Assembly: GCF_001653795.1 (NCBI RefSeq)
Contig: NZ_CP011514.1
Span: forward strand, 1 to 64,000
DNA from: Mitsuaria sp. 7
GTDB taxonomy: Bacteria > Pseudomonadota > Gammaproteobacteria > Burkholderiales > Burkholderiaceae_C
Direction: 5' to 3'
DNA: 64,000 bases
Of the stretch, positions 47,181 through 55,685 are shown piece by piece. The position numbers and the translations under genes were made by a program. The notes beneath the pieces were generated by a model. It was not told where the DNA came from. It ran no database searches and saw only the letters and a program-made list of their open reading frames with translations. The number at the start of each line of letters is the position of its first letter. The first letter of the stretch is position 1.

Positions 47181-47450
47181 GGGGCTTGTCGACGTCGATG
47201 TCGGCATCAATGTTGGCATCGACGCAACAGCGCCTTCCCCCTTGTCATGCGGACTCTCGGACGCCTCCGCCTTCCTGCGTGCGGCGCGCCGCCGCGGCGC
47301 CCCCATCACGTACATCACGATCGATAGCGGTACCACCCCGTAGAACACGAAGGTGATGAGCGCGCCCAGCACCGTTCCCTGCGAGCTGAAGGCCTCGACG
47401 ACCGCCATCATCAGCACCACATACATCCACGCGATGGCCACCAGATACAT
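47100..47450 (-). CDS. Small two-helix membrane protein
   Basis: A 116-residue protein with two hydrophobic segments (about residues 2-20 and 28-49) followed by an Arg-rich positive turn (GAPRRRAARRKA) and a polar, disordered tail. I do not recognise a family. GAGGAAA lies 7 bases before ATG 47450 on the minus strand, supporting expression; a TTG one codon upstream is also open. Its tail is antisense to the last 81 bases of pgeF. It is divergent from phaC, with 159 bases between the starts, so a link to PHB granules is conceivable but unsupported. Confidence 0.65.
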   Translation of the reverse strand: MYLVAIAWMYVVLMMAVVEAFSSQGTVLGALITFVFYGVVPLSIVMYVMGAPRRRAARRKAEASESPHDKGEGAVASMPTLMPTSTSTSPSAQSDDGGHAPAAQTVDALVAERKES

Positions 47451-47609
47451 CAACGATTTCCTCGGGTCTTCGCGACAGCAGCGTCACGCGGGGGTAAGCT
47501 GATCGAGCTACAAAAGCGCCTGAGCATATGCGAAGCCTCCCCGTCGATCCGCATCTTCCGCGTGATCGGCTGTGGCAAGCTTCCAGCCCAGGTCGGCATG
47601 AGGAGACAC

Positions 47610-49379
47610 ATGAGCGCGAACAACGCCGCCGCCGGATTCCCCGGCATTCCGGTCCACGGTTTCGAACACTGGGCTCAGCAGGCCCAACAGGCGGCCAGCG
47701 GTCTGTCGCATGGGTTCGGCGATGCCTTCAAGCAATTGCAGGCAATGCAGATCCCGCCCGACGCGTGGACGCAGCTGCAGTCCGAGTACATCAGCCAGGC
47801 CAGTGCGCTGTGGAACGCAGCGCTCGGTGATTCCCAGGCGGCCCCGCACGGCGTGACGGCTTCCTCGGCGCCTGCCGCCACGACGCCGCCGCTGAAGGAC
47901 CGCCGCTTCGCCGACGCGTCGTGGAACGAGAACCGACTCGCCCACTTCACCGCGCAGCTCTACCTGCTCAACGCGAAGACGCTGCAGCGGATGGCCGACC
48001 AGGTGCAGGCCGACGACAAGACCCGCGCGCGCGTCCGCTTCGCGGTGCAGCAGTTCGTCGACGCCGCCTCGCCGAGCAACTACCTCGCGCTCAATCCCGA
48101 AGCCCAGCAGCGCGCGCTGAACACGCAGGGCGAGAGCCTCACGCGCGGCCTGCAGCTGCTGATGGCCGACGTGCAGCGCGGCCACGTGTCGCAGACCGAC
48201 GAGTCCGCCTTCGAGGTCGGCCGCAACGTCGCGACGACCGAAGGCCACGTCGTCTTCGAGAACGAGTTCTTCCAGCTGCTCGAGTACAAGCCGCTGACCG
48301 CCAAGGTGCATGCGCGGCCGCTGCTGATGGTGCCGCCCTGCATCAACAAGTACTACATCCTCGACCTGCAGCCGGAGAACTCGCTGATCCGCTACGCGGT
48401 GGCGCAGGGCCATCGCACCTTCGTGGTGAGCTGGCGCAATCCCGATGCGGACTGCGTGCGCTGGACCTGGGACGACTACATCGGGAAGGCCGCGATCAAG
48501 GCCATCGAGGTCACGCGCGAGATTGCCGGCACCGACACCATCAACACGCTGGGCTTCTGCGTCGGCGGCACCATCCTGGCGACGGCGCTGGCCGTGCTCG
48601 CTGCGCGCGGTGAACAGCCCGCCGAAAGCGTCACCCTGCTCACCACGCTGATCGACTTCAGCAGCAACGGCATCCTGGACCTGTTCATCGACGAGCAGGC
48701 CGTGCAGCTGCGCGAGATGACGCTGGGCGATCAGGCCGTCGGCGGTCCGGGCATGCTCAAGGGCCAGGAGCTGGCGACGACCTTCAGCTTCCTGCGTCCC
48801 AACGACCTCGTCTGGAACTACGTCGTCGGCAACTACCTGAAGGGCGACGCGCCGCCGGCCTTCGACCTGCTGTACTGGAACGGCGACGCGACCAACCTGC
48901 CGGGCCCGATGTACTGCTGGTACCTGCGCCACACCTACCTGCAGAACGAGCTGCGCATCCCCGGCCAGCTGACCGTCTGCGGCGAGAAGATCGACCTCGG
49001 CGCGATCCAGGCACCGGTCTACATCTACGGCTCGCGCGAGGACCACATCGTCCCGTGGGACGCCGCCTACCGCAGCACGCAGGTGTTCAAGGGCAAGAAG
49101 CGTTTCGTGCTCGGCGCGTCCGGGCACATCGCCGGCGTCATCAATCCGCCGGAGAAGAAGAAGCGCAGCCACTGGCTGGGGAAGGGCGCGGCGCTGCCCG
49201 CCGACAACCAGCAATGGCTGCAATCCGCTACTGAGCATCCCGGCAGCTGGTGGACCGACTGGTCGCAGTGGCTGGCCGGCCACGCGGGGCCGCAGAAGGC
49301 GGCGCCGCGCAAGCCGGGCGGTCACGGCCACGAGGCCATCGAGCCGGCGCCAGGCCGCTATGTGAAGCAGCGCGCGTGA
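47610..49379 (+). CDS. phaC: Class I poly(3-hydroxybutyrate) synthase
   Basis: A 589-residue class I PHA synthase that polymerises 3-hydroxyacyl-CoA at the granule surface. The lipase-like box is GFCVGG with the nucleophile Cys317; Asp478 (REDHIVPW) and His506 (GASGHIAG) complete the triad. The N-terminal domain (FNENF-type region, here SWNENRLAHFTAQLYLLNAKTL) is full length. AGGAGA lies 3 bases upstream of ATG 47610; I reject the longer frame from 47562. It is followed by phaA and phaB in the same direction. The C-terminus is basic with Gly/His/Pro-rich sequence. Confidence 0.96.
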   Translation: MSANNAAAGFPGIPVHGFEHWAQQAQQAASGLSHGFGDAFKQLQAMQIPPDAWTQLQSEYISQASALWNAALGDSQAAPHGVTASSAPAATTPPLKDRRFADASWNENRLAHFTAQLYLLNAKTLQRMADQVQADDKTRARVRFAVQQFVDAASPSNYLALNPEAQQRALNTQGESLTRGLQLLMADVQRGHVSQTDESAFEVGRNVATTEGHVVFENEFFQLLEYKPLTAKVHARPLLMVPPCINKYYILDLQPENSLIRYAVAQGHRTFVVSWRNPDADCVRWTWDDYIGKAAIKAIEVTREIAGTDTINTLGFCVGGTILATALAVLAARGEQPAESVTLLTTLIDFSSNGILDLFIDEQAVQLREMTLGDQAVGGPGMLKGQELATTFSFLRPNDLVWNYVVGNYLKGDAPPAFDLLYWNGDATNLPGPMYCWYLRHTYLQNELRIPGQLTVCGEKIDLGAIQAPVYIYGSREDHIVPWDAAYRSTQVFKGKKRFVLGASGHIAGVINPPEKKKRSHWLGKGAALPADNQQWLQSATEHPGSWWTDWSQWLAGHAGPQKAAPRKPGGHGHEAIEPAPGRYVKQRA

Positions 49380-49421
49380 AACCCACTCCCGCGCAGTGAG
49401 AACCCAACCGGTTCAAAGTTG

Positions 49422-49513
49422 ATCCCGAGTCCCTGATTCCGCAGAGTCCAATCCGCAGAGTTGATTCCGCACCGTTGATTCCGCAGTGCTGATTCCGCAG
49501 AGTCCATTCAGCC
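49422..49513. repeat. 14-bp tandem repeat array between phaC and phaA
   Basis: ATTCCGCA cores recur at exact 14-base steps starting at 49436, 49450, 49464, 49478 and 49492. The consensus unit is ATTCCGCAGAGTTG. Degenerate copies at 49422 and 49506 extend the phase to about six and a half units. The array ends about 50 bases before the phaA start and is not inside a plausible reading frame. Confidence 0.9.
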
Positions 49514-49562
49514 TTCACCCGCTGACGTCCGACGTTCAGCAGTTTCGAAAGAGGAGCGAGTC

Positions 49563-50750
49563 ATGAGTTCACCGCAAGACATCGTCATCGTCGCCGCGGC
49601 GCGCACGCCGATCGGCAAGTTCGGAGGGACGCTGTCCAAGACCCCGGCCAGCGAGCTGGGCGCGATCGTCATCCAGGAACTGCTGCGCCGCAGCGGCCTG
49701 CAGCCCGACCAGATCAACGAGGTCATCCTCGGCCAGGTGCTGACCGCGGGCGTCGGCCAGAACCCGGCGCGTCAGGCCGTCATCAAGGCCGGCCTGCCGG
49801 TGACCGTGCCGGCGCTGACGATCAACAAGGTCTGCGGCTCCGGCCTGAAGGCCGTGATGCTGGCCGCGCAGGCGATCCGCGACGGCGACTCGGACATCAT
49901 CATCGCCGGCGGCCAGGAGAGCATGAGCCTCGCCCCGCACGTGCTGCCCGGCTCGCGCGAGGGCCAGCGCATGGGCGACTGGAAGCTGGTCGACACCATG
50001 ATCACCGACGGCCTGTGGGACGTGTACAACCAGTACCACATGGGCATCACCGCCGAGAACGTGGCCAAGGAGTACCACGTCAGCCGCGCGCAGCAGGATG
50101 AACTGGCGCTCGCCAGCCAGCAGAAGGCCGCCGCGGCGCAGGACGCGGGCCGCTTCACCGCCGAGATCGTGCCGGTCACGATCCCGCAGAAGAAGGGTGA
50201 TCCGGTCGTGTTCTCGGCCGACGAGTTCATCAACCGCAAGTCCAACGCCGAAGCGCTGGCGGGTTTGAAGCCCGCCTTCGACAAGGCCGGATCGGTGACC
50301 GCGGGCAACGCTTCGGGCCTGAACGACGGCGCCGCGGGCCTGATGCTGATGACCGACGCCAAGGCCAAGGCCCTGGGCCTCACGCCGCTGGCGCGTCTCG
50401 CGTCGTACGCGAGCGCCGGCGTCGATCCCAAGACCATGGGCATGGGCCCGGTGCCGGCCTCGCGCAAGGCGCTGCAGCGCGCCGGCTGGTCGCCCAAGGA
50501 CCTGGACCTGCTCGAGATCAACGAGGCCTTCGCCGCGCAGGCCTGCGCCGTGCATCAGGAGATGGGCTGGGACGTCAGCAAGGTCAACGTCAACGGCGGT
50601 GCGATCGCACTGGGCCATCCGATCGGCGCGTCCGGCGCCCGCATCCTGGTCACGCTGCTGCACGAGATGATCAAGCGCGATGCGAAGAAGGGCATCGCCA
50701 GCCTGTGCATCGGCGGCGGCATGGGCGTCGCGCTCTGCGTCGAACGCTGA
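49563..50750 (+). CDS. phaA: Acetyl-CoA acetyltransferase (beta-ketothiolase)
   Basis: A 395-residue biosynthetic thiolase that condenses two acetyl-CoA to acetoacetyl-CoA, the first step of PHB synthesis. The acyl-accepting Cys91 (NKVCGSG), His352 ([10 protein letters not shown]) and Cys382 (LCIGGGMG) are all present. The gene lies between phaC and phaB. GAAAGAGGAG lies about 6 bases before the ATG. The 183-base gap from phaC holds the tandem repeat array, so phaA may have its own expression signals. Confidence 0.96.
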   Translation: MSSPQDIVIVAAARTPIGKFGGTLSKTPASELGAIVIQELLRRSGLQPDQINEVILGQVLTAGVGQNPARQAVIKAGLPVTVPALTINKVCGSGLKAVMLAAQAIRDGDSDIIIAGGQESMSLAPHVLPGSREGQRMGDWKLVDTMITDGLWDVYNQYHMGITAENVAKEYHVSRAQQDELALASQQKAAAAQDAGRFTAEIVPVTIPQKKGDPVVFSADEFINRKSNAEALAGLKPAFDKAGSVTAGNASGLNDGAAGLMLMTDAKAKALGLTPLARLASYASAGVDPKTMGMGPVPASRKALQRAGWSPKDLDLLEINEAFAAQACAVHQEMGWDVSKVNVNGGAIALGHPIGASGARILVTLLHEMIKRDAKKGIASLCIGGGMGVALCVER

Positions 50751-50868
50751 AGCCGGTCCCCGCTTCCCCAGGTTCCTTCCTTCGTCTTTCCCGCGTCTTT
50801 CCCGTTTCGACATTCCAGACATCCCGGCCGCGGACGCGGCGCTCCGGGGTGCCATACAGGAGGCAAGC

Positions 50869-51606
50869 ATGAGTCAGAAAGTTGCATACGTCACCGGCGG
50901 GATGGGCGGCATCGGTACCGCCATCTGCCAGCGCCTCCACAAGGAAGGCTTCAAGGTCATCGCCGGCTGCGGACCAAGCCGCGACCACGCCAAATGGCTG
51001 GGCGAACAGGCCGCGCTGGGCTACACGTTCTACGCCTCGGTCGGCAACGTCGCCGACTGGGACTCGACCGTGGCCGCCTTCGATCGCACGATCGCGGAGC
51101 ACGGCCCGATCGAGGTGCTGGTCAACAACGCGGGCGTCACCAAGGACCGCATGTTCCTCAAGATGACCCGCGACGAGTGGGACACCGTCATCGACACCAA
51201 CCTCAACAGCATGTTCAACGTCACCAAGCAGGTGGTGCCGGGCATGATCGACAAGGGCTGGGGCCGCATCATCAACATCTCGTCGGTCAACGGCGAGAAG
51301 GGCCAGGTCGGGCAGACCAACTACTCGGCGGCCAAGGCCGGCATGCACGGCTTCACGATGGCGCTGGCGCAGGAACTCGCGGCCAAGGGCGTCACGGTGA
51401 ACACCGTCAGCCCGGGCTACATCGGCACCGACATGGTCAAGGCGGTGCGTCCGGACGTGCTGGAGAAGATCGTGGCCGGCATCCCGGTGAAGCGCCTGGG
51501 CGAGCCCGAGGAAATCGCGTCCATCGTCGGCTGGCTGGCGGGCGAGACCTCCGGTTTCACTACTGGGGCTGACTTCAGCTGCAATGGTGGGTTGCACATG
51601 GGTTGA
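50869..51606 (+). CDS. phaB: Acetoacetyl-CoA reductase
   Basis: A 245-residue short-chain dehydrogenase that reduces acetoacetyl-CoA to (R)-3-hydroxybutyryl-CoA with NADPH. The cofactor motif is [12 protein letters not shown], and the catalytic Ser-Tyr-Lys lie in [35 protein letters not shown] is typical of PhaB. A perfect AGGAGG is 5 bases before ATG 50869, which settles the start despite a longer open frame. The 118-base gap from phaA is CT-rich with a direct repeat of GTCTTTCCCG. A terminator follows. Confidence 0.96.
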   Translation: MSQKVAYVTGGMGGIGTAICQRLHKEGFKVIAGCGPSRDHAKWLGEQAALGYTFYASVGNVADWDSTVAAFDRTIAEHGPIEVLVNNAGVTKDRMFLKMTRDEWDTVIDTNLNSMFNVTKQVVPGMIDKGWGRIINISSVNGEKGQVGQTNYSAAKAGMHGFTMALAQELAAKGVTVNTVSPGYIGTDMVKAVRPDVLEKIVAGIPVKRLGEPEEIASIVGWLAGETSGFTTGADFSCNGGLHMG

Positions 51607-51632
51607 GCGCCCACCGGCGATCATCCAATGAA

Positions 51633-51656
51633 GAAGGGCTGCCTCGGCAGCCCTTC
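51633..51656 (+). terminator. Terminator after phaB
   Basis: GAAGGGCTGCC pairs with GGCAGCCCTTC around a tight CTCG turn, 27 bases after the phaB stop, followed by GTCGTTGTGG. It lies between convergent phaB and the IclR gene and may serve both. Confidence 0.75.
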
Positions 51657-51698
51657 GTCGTTGTGGAGCGCGGGAAGCGCTCGCTGGCGCCCTGAGCC

Positions 51699-52514
51699 TC
51701 AGTCCTTCTTCATCAGCACCAGCAGCTGCGACAGGTTCTGCGCCGCCGCCTGGAGCTTGGGCAGCGCCTGCTCCAGCAGCAGCTGCGGCGGCGTGCGCGA
51801 GGCATGCGTGCTGACGTTCATCGCCGCCACGACACGACCGTCACGGCCGGTGATGGGCACGGCGACGCTGAGCACGCCGTCTTCCAGCTCCTGGTCCACC
51901 AGGCACCAGTGCTGGCGACGCGCCTGCTCGATCGCGGCGCGCAGCTCCTCGTGCGAGCGCACGGTGTTGCTGGCGCGTCGCGCCAGCTGCACCTGCGCCA
52001 CGCGGGTCTCGCGTTCCTCGACCGTCAGCGAGGCCAGCAGCACGCGGCCGGTGGCCGTGGCCCAGGCCGGCAGCCGGCTGCCGACGCCCATCGGATCGGA
52101 CAGGATCTTGCGCAGCGGCGCGCGCAGCACGAAGACCGCGTCCTCGCCGTCGAGCACCGCGATGGAGACGGACTCCCGCAGGTCGTTGGCCAGCTGGATG
52201 GCCACCGGTTCGGCGAAGCGCCACAGCGGTTGCGAGGACAGGTAGGCGAAGCCGAGGTCCAGGATCTTGGGCGTCAGCTCGAACAGCCGCCCCTCCGATC
52301 TCACGTAGCCCAGCGTCTGCAGCGTCAGCAGGATGCGTCGCGCGCCGGCGCGCGTCAGCCCGCAGCGCTTGGCGACTTCCGTCAGCGTCTGCCGGGCGTG
52401 GTGGGTATCGAAGGTCCGGATCACCGACAGGCCGCGTGCAAAGGATTGCACGTAGCTGTCACCAGGCTTCAGGGGAGCGTTGGTTGCGCTTTCGTCAGGA
52501 GACATGGGCGTCAT
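51699..52514 (-). CDS. IclR family transcriptional regulator (PcaR/PobR-like)
   Basis: A 271-residue IclR-type regulator. A winged helix-turn-helix (LTEVAKRCGLTRAGARRILLTLQTLGYV) is followed by the ligand-binding domain (SVSIAVLDGEDAVFVLRAPLRKI, GSRLPAWATATGRVLLA, QELEDGVLSVAVPI). The wing and RGLSVIRTF start fit the PcaR/PobR/PcaU branch, which controls aromatic (protocatechuate/4-hydroxybenzoate) breakdown. No such pathway genes are adjacent, so the target is unclear; the divergent AIM24 gene or the convergent pha operon are possible. The start could be ATG 52514 or ATG 52505; neither has a strong ribosome-binding site. Confidence 0.87.
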   Translation of the reverse strand: MTPMSPDESATNAPLKPGDSYVQSFARGLSVIRTFDTHHARQTLTEVAKRCGLTRAGARRILLTLQTLGYVRSEGRLFELTPKILDLGFAYLSSQPLWRFAEPVAIQLANDLRESVSIAVLDGEDAVFVLRAPLRKILSDPMGVGSRLPAWATATGRVLLASLTVEERETRVAQVQLARRASNTVRSHEELRAAIEQARRQHWCLVDQELEDGVLSVAVPITGRDGRVVAAMNVSTHASRTPPQLLLEQALPKLQAAAQNLSQLLVLMKKD

Positions 52515-52536
52515 GACCGCAGTAGAGGAAGGCCGC

Positions 52537-52561
52537 GAAACGTTAATATCGCGCCCGTTTC
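52537..52561. promoter_or_regulatory. Candidate promoter/operator between IclR and AIM24 genes
   Basis: GAAACG (52537-52542) and CGTTTC (52556-52561) form an inverted repeat around a TAATAT hexamer (52544-52549), the best -10-like sequence in this gap. It lies 22 bases from the IclR start and 27 from the AIM24 start. No -35 consensus at the proper distance was seen. Confidence 0.35.
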
Positions 52562-52588
52562 CAAGTGAAAAGACAGAAGGTGAAGACC

Positions 52589-53401
52589 ATGGCCATGGAT
52601 GTTGTCGACTACGAAATCAAGGGTGCCGAGATGCAGTTCGTCGAGGTCGAACTCGACCCCGGCGAAGCTGCGATCGGTGAAGCCGGCAGCATGATGTTCA
52701 TGGATGCCGGTATCGGCATGGACACGGTGTTCGGCGACGGGTCCGCCAACCAGGGCGGTTTCTTCGGGAAGTTGCTGGGCGCCGGCAAGCGGCTGGTGAC
52801 CGGGGAATCGCTGTTCACCACGGTCTACACGAACCAGAGTCATGGGAAGTTGCGGGTCGCTTTCGCGGCGCCGTATCCCGGCAAGATCCTGCCGATGGAT
52901 CTCGGCAAGCTCGGGGGCACGCTCATCTGCCAGAAGGATGCGTTCCTGTGTGCGGCCCGCGGGGTGTCGCTGGGGATTGCTCTCCAGCAACGCCTGTCGA
53001 CAGGCTTCTTCGGTGGCGAAGGGTTCATCATGCAGAAGCTCGATGGTGATGGACTGGCCTTCGTGCATGCGGGGGGTACCGTGGTTCGACGTACGCTCCA
53101 GCCGGGTCAGACGCTGCTGGTGGATACCGGCTGCGTCGTCGCCTACACGCCCAGCGTGAGTTTTGAGATCCAGTACGTAGGCAAGATCAAGACCGCCCTG
53201 TTCGGGGGCGAAGGTCTGTTCCTGGCGAAGCTGACCGGCCCCGGCGAAATCTGGCTGCAGAGCCTGCCGTTCTCGCGTCTGGCCTCTCGCGTCTTCGCCG
53301 CGGCCCCGCAGCGCGGGGGCTCTCGGGAAGAAGGGGGACTGCTGACCGGCCTGGCCGGCGGCGGATTGCTGGGCGGTCTGCTCGGCGGCGACGACGAATA
53401 A
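52589..53401 (+). CDS. AIM24 family protein (TIGR00266)
   Basis: A 270-residue beta-rich protein of the TIGR00266/AIM24 family, whose bacterial members have no settled function. Recognisable parts are [20 protein letters not shown], the central [22 protein letters not shown] and [31 protein letters not shown]. The C-terminus is Gly-rich ([17 protein letters not shown]), as often seen in the family and possibly membrane-seeking. I chose ATG 52589 with AGAAGG 8 bases upstream; an ATG two codons later is equally placed. It stands alone, divergent from the IclR gene. Confidence 0.85.
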   Translation: MAMDVVDYEIKGAEMQFVEVELDPGEAAIGEAGSMMFMDAGIGMDTVFGDGSANQGGFFGKLLGAGKRLVTGESLFTTVYTNQSHGKLRVAFAAPYPGKILPMDLGKLGGTLICQKDAFLCAARGVSLGIALQQRLSTGFFGGEGFIMQKLDGDGLAFVHAGGTVVRRTLQPGQTLLVDTGCVVAYTPSVSFEIQYVGKIKTALFGGEGLFLAKLTGPGEIWLQSLPFSRLASRVFAAAPQRGGSREEGGLLTGLAGGGLLGGLLGGDDE

Positions 53402-53433
53402 GGCGGCTTCAGGCCGTCGAAGAAGTTCGCCAT

Positions 53434-53471
53434 GCGCAGACTTGCCGCAACCCTGGCGGCAAGTCTGGCGC
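53434..53471 (+). terminator. Hairpin after the AIM24 gene
   Basis: CAGACTTGCCGC pairs perfectly with GCGGCAAGTCTG (12 bp, 7-base loop), with three more pairs outside a one-base bulge. It sits 33 bases after the stop codon and has no T tract, so termination would need Rho or the hairpin only protects the 3' end. Confidence 0.55.
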
Positions 53472-53630
53472 AACTGAATGCAACGGGAGGGGTGGGGCCC
53501 CGTCTGGCGCCCAAGCCCGCATCAGCAGGGGCTGTGCAGCCCTGTTCCGCCCGGGACCTAGGGTGAACCCGCCTACACTTGAGGGCTGCGTGGCGCTGGG
53601 CGCGCCAGGCATCTCCTGTTGAGGATCTTC

Positions 53631-54659
53631 ATGCTGTCTTCCCTCGTGCGGCCCGTGCGGGCCGCCCTGGCCGTCACCGCGCTGGTCGTGACCGGATTGG
53701 GCGCGCTGACCGTGGCCCCGGTCGCGCTCGCGGCCACCGGCAGTCCCATCTTCGTGCTGAACTCGCTGGACGCTGACATCAGCGTCATCGACCCCAAGGA
53801 CTTCCGCGAGATCAAGCGCATCCCGACCGGCAAGGAGCCGCATCACCTGTACCTGACGCCCGACCGCAAGACGATGGTGGTGGCGAATGCGCTGGGTGAT
53901 TCGCTGACCTTCCTCGATCCGGTGACGGCCGAGGTGCAACGCACCGTGCGCGGCATCCCCGACCCGTACCACCTGCGCTTCTCGCCCGACATGAAGTGGC
54001 TGGTGCTGGCCGGCAACCGCCTGGACCACGTCGACATCTACAAGTGGCAGCCGCAGAACGCGGCGCAGCCGATGGCCCTGTTCAAGCGCTTCTCCGCGCC
54101 CAAGACGCCCAGCCACCTGTCCATCGACAGCAGGAGCAGCGTCGTCTACGCGAGCCTGCAGGACAGCAGCGAGCTGCTGGCGATCGACCTGAACACCATG
54201 GCCGCGCGCTGGAAGATCCCCGTCGGGAAACTGCCCGCCGACCTCTACCTGACGCCCGACGACAAGTACCTGCTGGTCGCGCTGACCGGCGAGCGCAGCG
54301 TCGAGGTCTACGACGTCAGCCTCGCGCAGCCCAAGCTGGTCAAGCGCCTCGAGACCGGCGACGGCGCCCACTCGTTCCGCGCGCTCGGCGACAGGAAGCA
54401 TGTGCTGGTGAGCAACCGCGCGGCCAACACGATCAGCAAGATCGCGCTGGCGGACTTCAGCGTCGTCGACACCTTCAAGGCCCCGGGCGGCCCGGACGAC
54501 ATGGAGATCCTGACCGACGGCCGCACGCTGATGTTCACGTCGCGCTGGGCCCGCAAGCTCACGGTGATGGACCTGCAGACCAAGCAGATCCTGCAGCAGG
54601 TCAAGGTAGGCAAGTCGCCGCACGGCGTCTGGACCCTCGACCAGATGCCGCGCCAGTGA
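53631..54659 (+). CDS. Exported YncE/YVTN-type beta-propeller protein
   Basis: A 342-residue protein with a signal peptide (about residues 1-35, cleavage near ALA-AT) followed by YVTN-like propeller repeats. These recur about every 40 residues: IFVLNSLDADISVID, MVVANALGDSLTFLD, LLVALTGERSVEVYD, VLVSNRAANTISKI. The fold suits ligand binding in the periplasm; the ligand is unknown. GAGG lies 6 bases before ATG 53631, which I prefer to the in-frame TTG at 53619. Its stop overlaps the start of the deacetylase gene (GTGA), the first link in a compact operon running to 58589. Confidence 0.82.
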   Translation: MLSSLVRPVRAALAVTALVVTGLGALTVAPVALAATGSPIFVLNSLDADISVIDPKDFREIKRIPTGKEPHHLYLTPDRKTMVVANALGDSLTFLDPVTAEVQRTVRGIPDPYHLRFSPDMKWLVLAGNRLDHVDIYKWQPQNAAQPMALFKRFSAPKTPSHLSIDSRSSVVYASLQDSSELLAIDLNTMAARWKIPVGKLPADLYLTPDDKYLLVALTGERSVEVYDVSLAQPKLVKRLETGDGAHSFRALGDRKHVLVSNRAANTISKIALADFSVVDTFKAPGGPDDMEILTDGRTLMFTSRWARKLTVMDLQTKQILQQVKVGKSPHGVWTLDQMPRQ

Positions 54660-55657
54660 GTGCGTCCGGACCCAGGCCGCTGCCCGTGAAGACTTCGTCC
54701 GTATTGCGCGCATCGCGCCCATCGCGCCCTCCGCGCCGCCGTCTGCTGCGCGGCGCCTTGCGTCATGGCGCGGCGCTGCTCGTCGGCCTGACCGCGGTCG
54801 TGCAGGCGCAGCCGCAAGGGGCATCGGCGCCGACCGCCGCGCCCTGCGACAAGCCCGTCTACCTGACCTTCGACACCGGCCACATGGGCGTCGCGCCGCT
54901 GATCGTCGACACGCTCAAGCGCTTCGACGCGAAGGCGACGTTCTTCCTCGCTCAGGAGCCGACGATGGACGGCGGCCAGACGCTGGACGACAAGTGGGCG
55001 CCGTGGTGGAAGCAGCTGGCCGAGCAGGGCCACGACTTCGGCTCCCACACCTGGTTCCACGACGCCTGGTCGGCCGATCTGCCCGACGGCAGGTTCCGCT
55101 TCAAGCGCGCCGCGGGCGAGCAGGTGCCGCAGAACGTCGTGCTGACCCCGGCCGAGTACTGCGAGGAGCTCAAGCGCCCCGCGCGCCGGTTCCTCGAGAT
55201 GACGGGCCGGCCGATGTCGATGATCTTCCGCGCGCCGGCCGGGCGTACCTCGCCGGCGCTGCTCGCTGCGGCGCAGGCCTGCGGTTTCCGCCATGTCGGC
55301 TGGAACGCGTCGGGCTTCCTCGGCGACGAACTGCCGAGCGACAAGTTCCCCAACCAGGCGCTGCTCGAGCAGGCGCTGCGACGCGTCAAGCCGGGCGACA
55401 TCCTGATGGCCCACCTGGGCATCTGGTCGCGCCAGGATCCGTGGGCGCCGACGGTGCTGGAGCCGCTGCTGCAAGGGTTGAAAAACCGGGGCATGTGTTT
55501 CGCGCCGTTGCGCGATCATCCGGAGTACGTCGCGTGGATGCGCAAGCCGCAGGAGGCGGTGGCGCTGAAGGCGGCGTCCACCTCGACACCCACACCGGCG
55601 GCGGCGTCCGGCGGCGGAGCCGGGGCACCGGGCCCGAAGGACGCGCTGAGGCGCTGA
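54656..55657 (+). CDS. Exported polysaccharide deacetylase-like protein with altered metal motif
   Basis: A 333-residue protein with an Arg-rich N-terminus and signal segment (about residues 27-47), then a NodB/carbohydrate esterase 4 fold. Motif 1 reads TFDTG (Asp73, Thr74) where active enzymes have TFDD, so one metal ligand is replaced. Motif 2, SHTWFH (His131/His135), and motif 3, RAPAGR, are intact. It may be inactive, use another metal geometry, or act on an atypical substrate. GTG 54656 overlaps the upstream stop; GTG 54686 is an alternative. The C-terminal 40 residues are low-complexity Ala/Gly/Pro/Thr. Confidence 0.8.
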   Translation: MSASGPRPLPVKTSSVLRASRPSRPPRRRLLRGALRHGAALLVGLTAVVQAQPQGASAPTAAPCDKPVYLTFDTGHMGVAPLIVDTLKRFDAKATFFLAQEPTMDGGQTLDDKWAPWWKQLAEQGHDFGSHTWFHDAWSADLPDGRFRFKRAAGEQVPQNVVLTPAEYCEELKRPARRFLEMTGRPMSMIFRAPAGRTSPALLAAAQACGFRHVGWNASGFLGDELPSDKFPNQALLEQALRRVKPGDILMAHLGIWSRQDPWAPTVLEPLLQGLKNRGMCFAPLRDHPEYVAWMRKPQEAVALKAASTSTPTPAAASGGGAGAPGPKDALRR

Positions 55658-55685
55658 TGCATCGTTTTCCAGGAGGACCGACAGC

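Noticed and set aside
53432..53566. A 44-codon plus-strand frame starting MRRLAATLAAS
   Set aside because: Its start is inside the hairpin after the AIM24 gene, it has no ribosome-binding site and the hydrophobic part is too short for a signal peptide.
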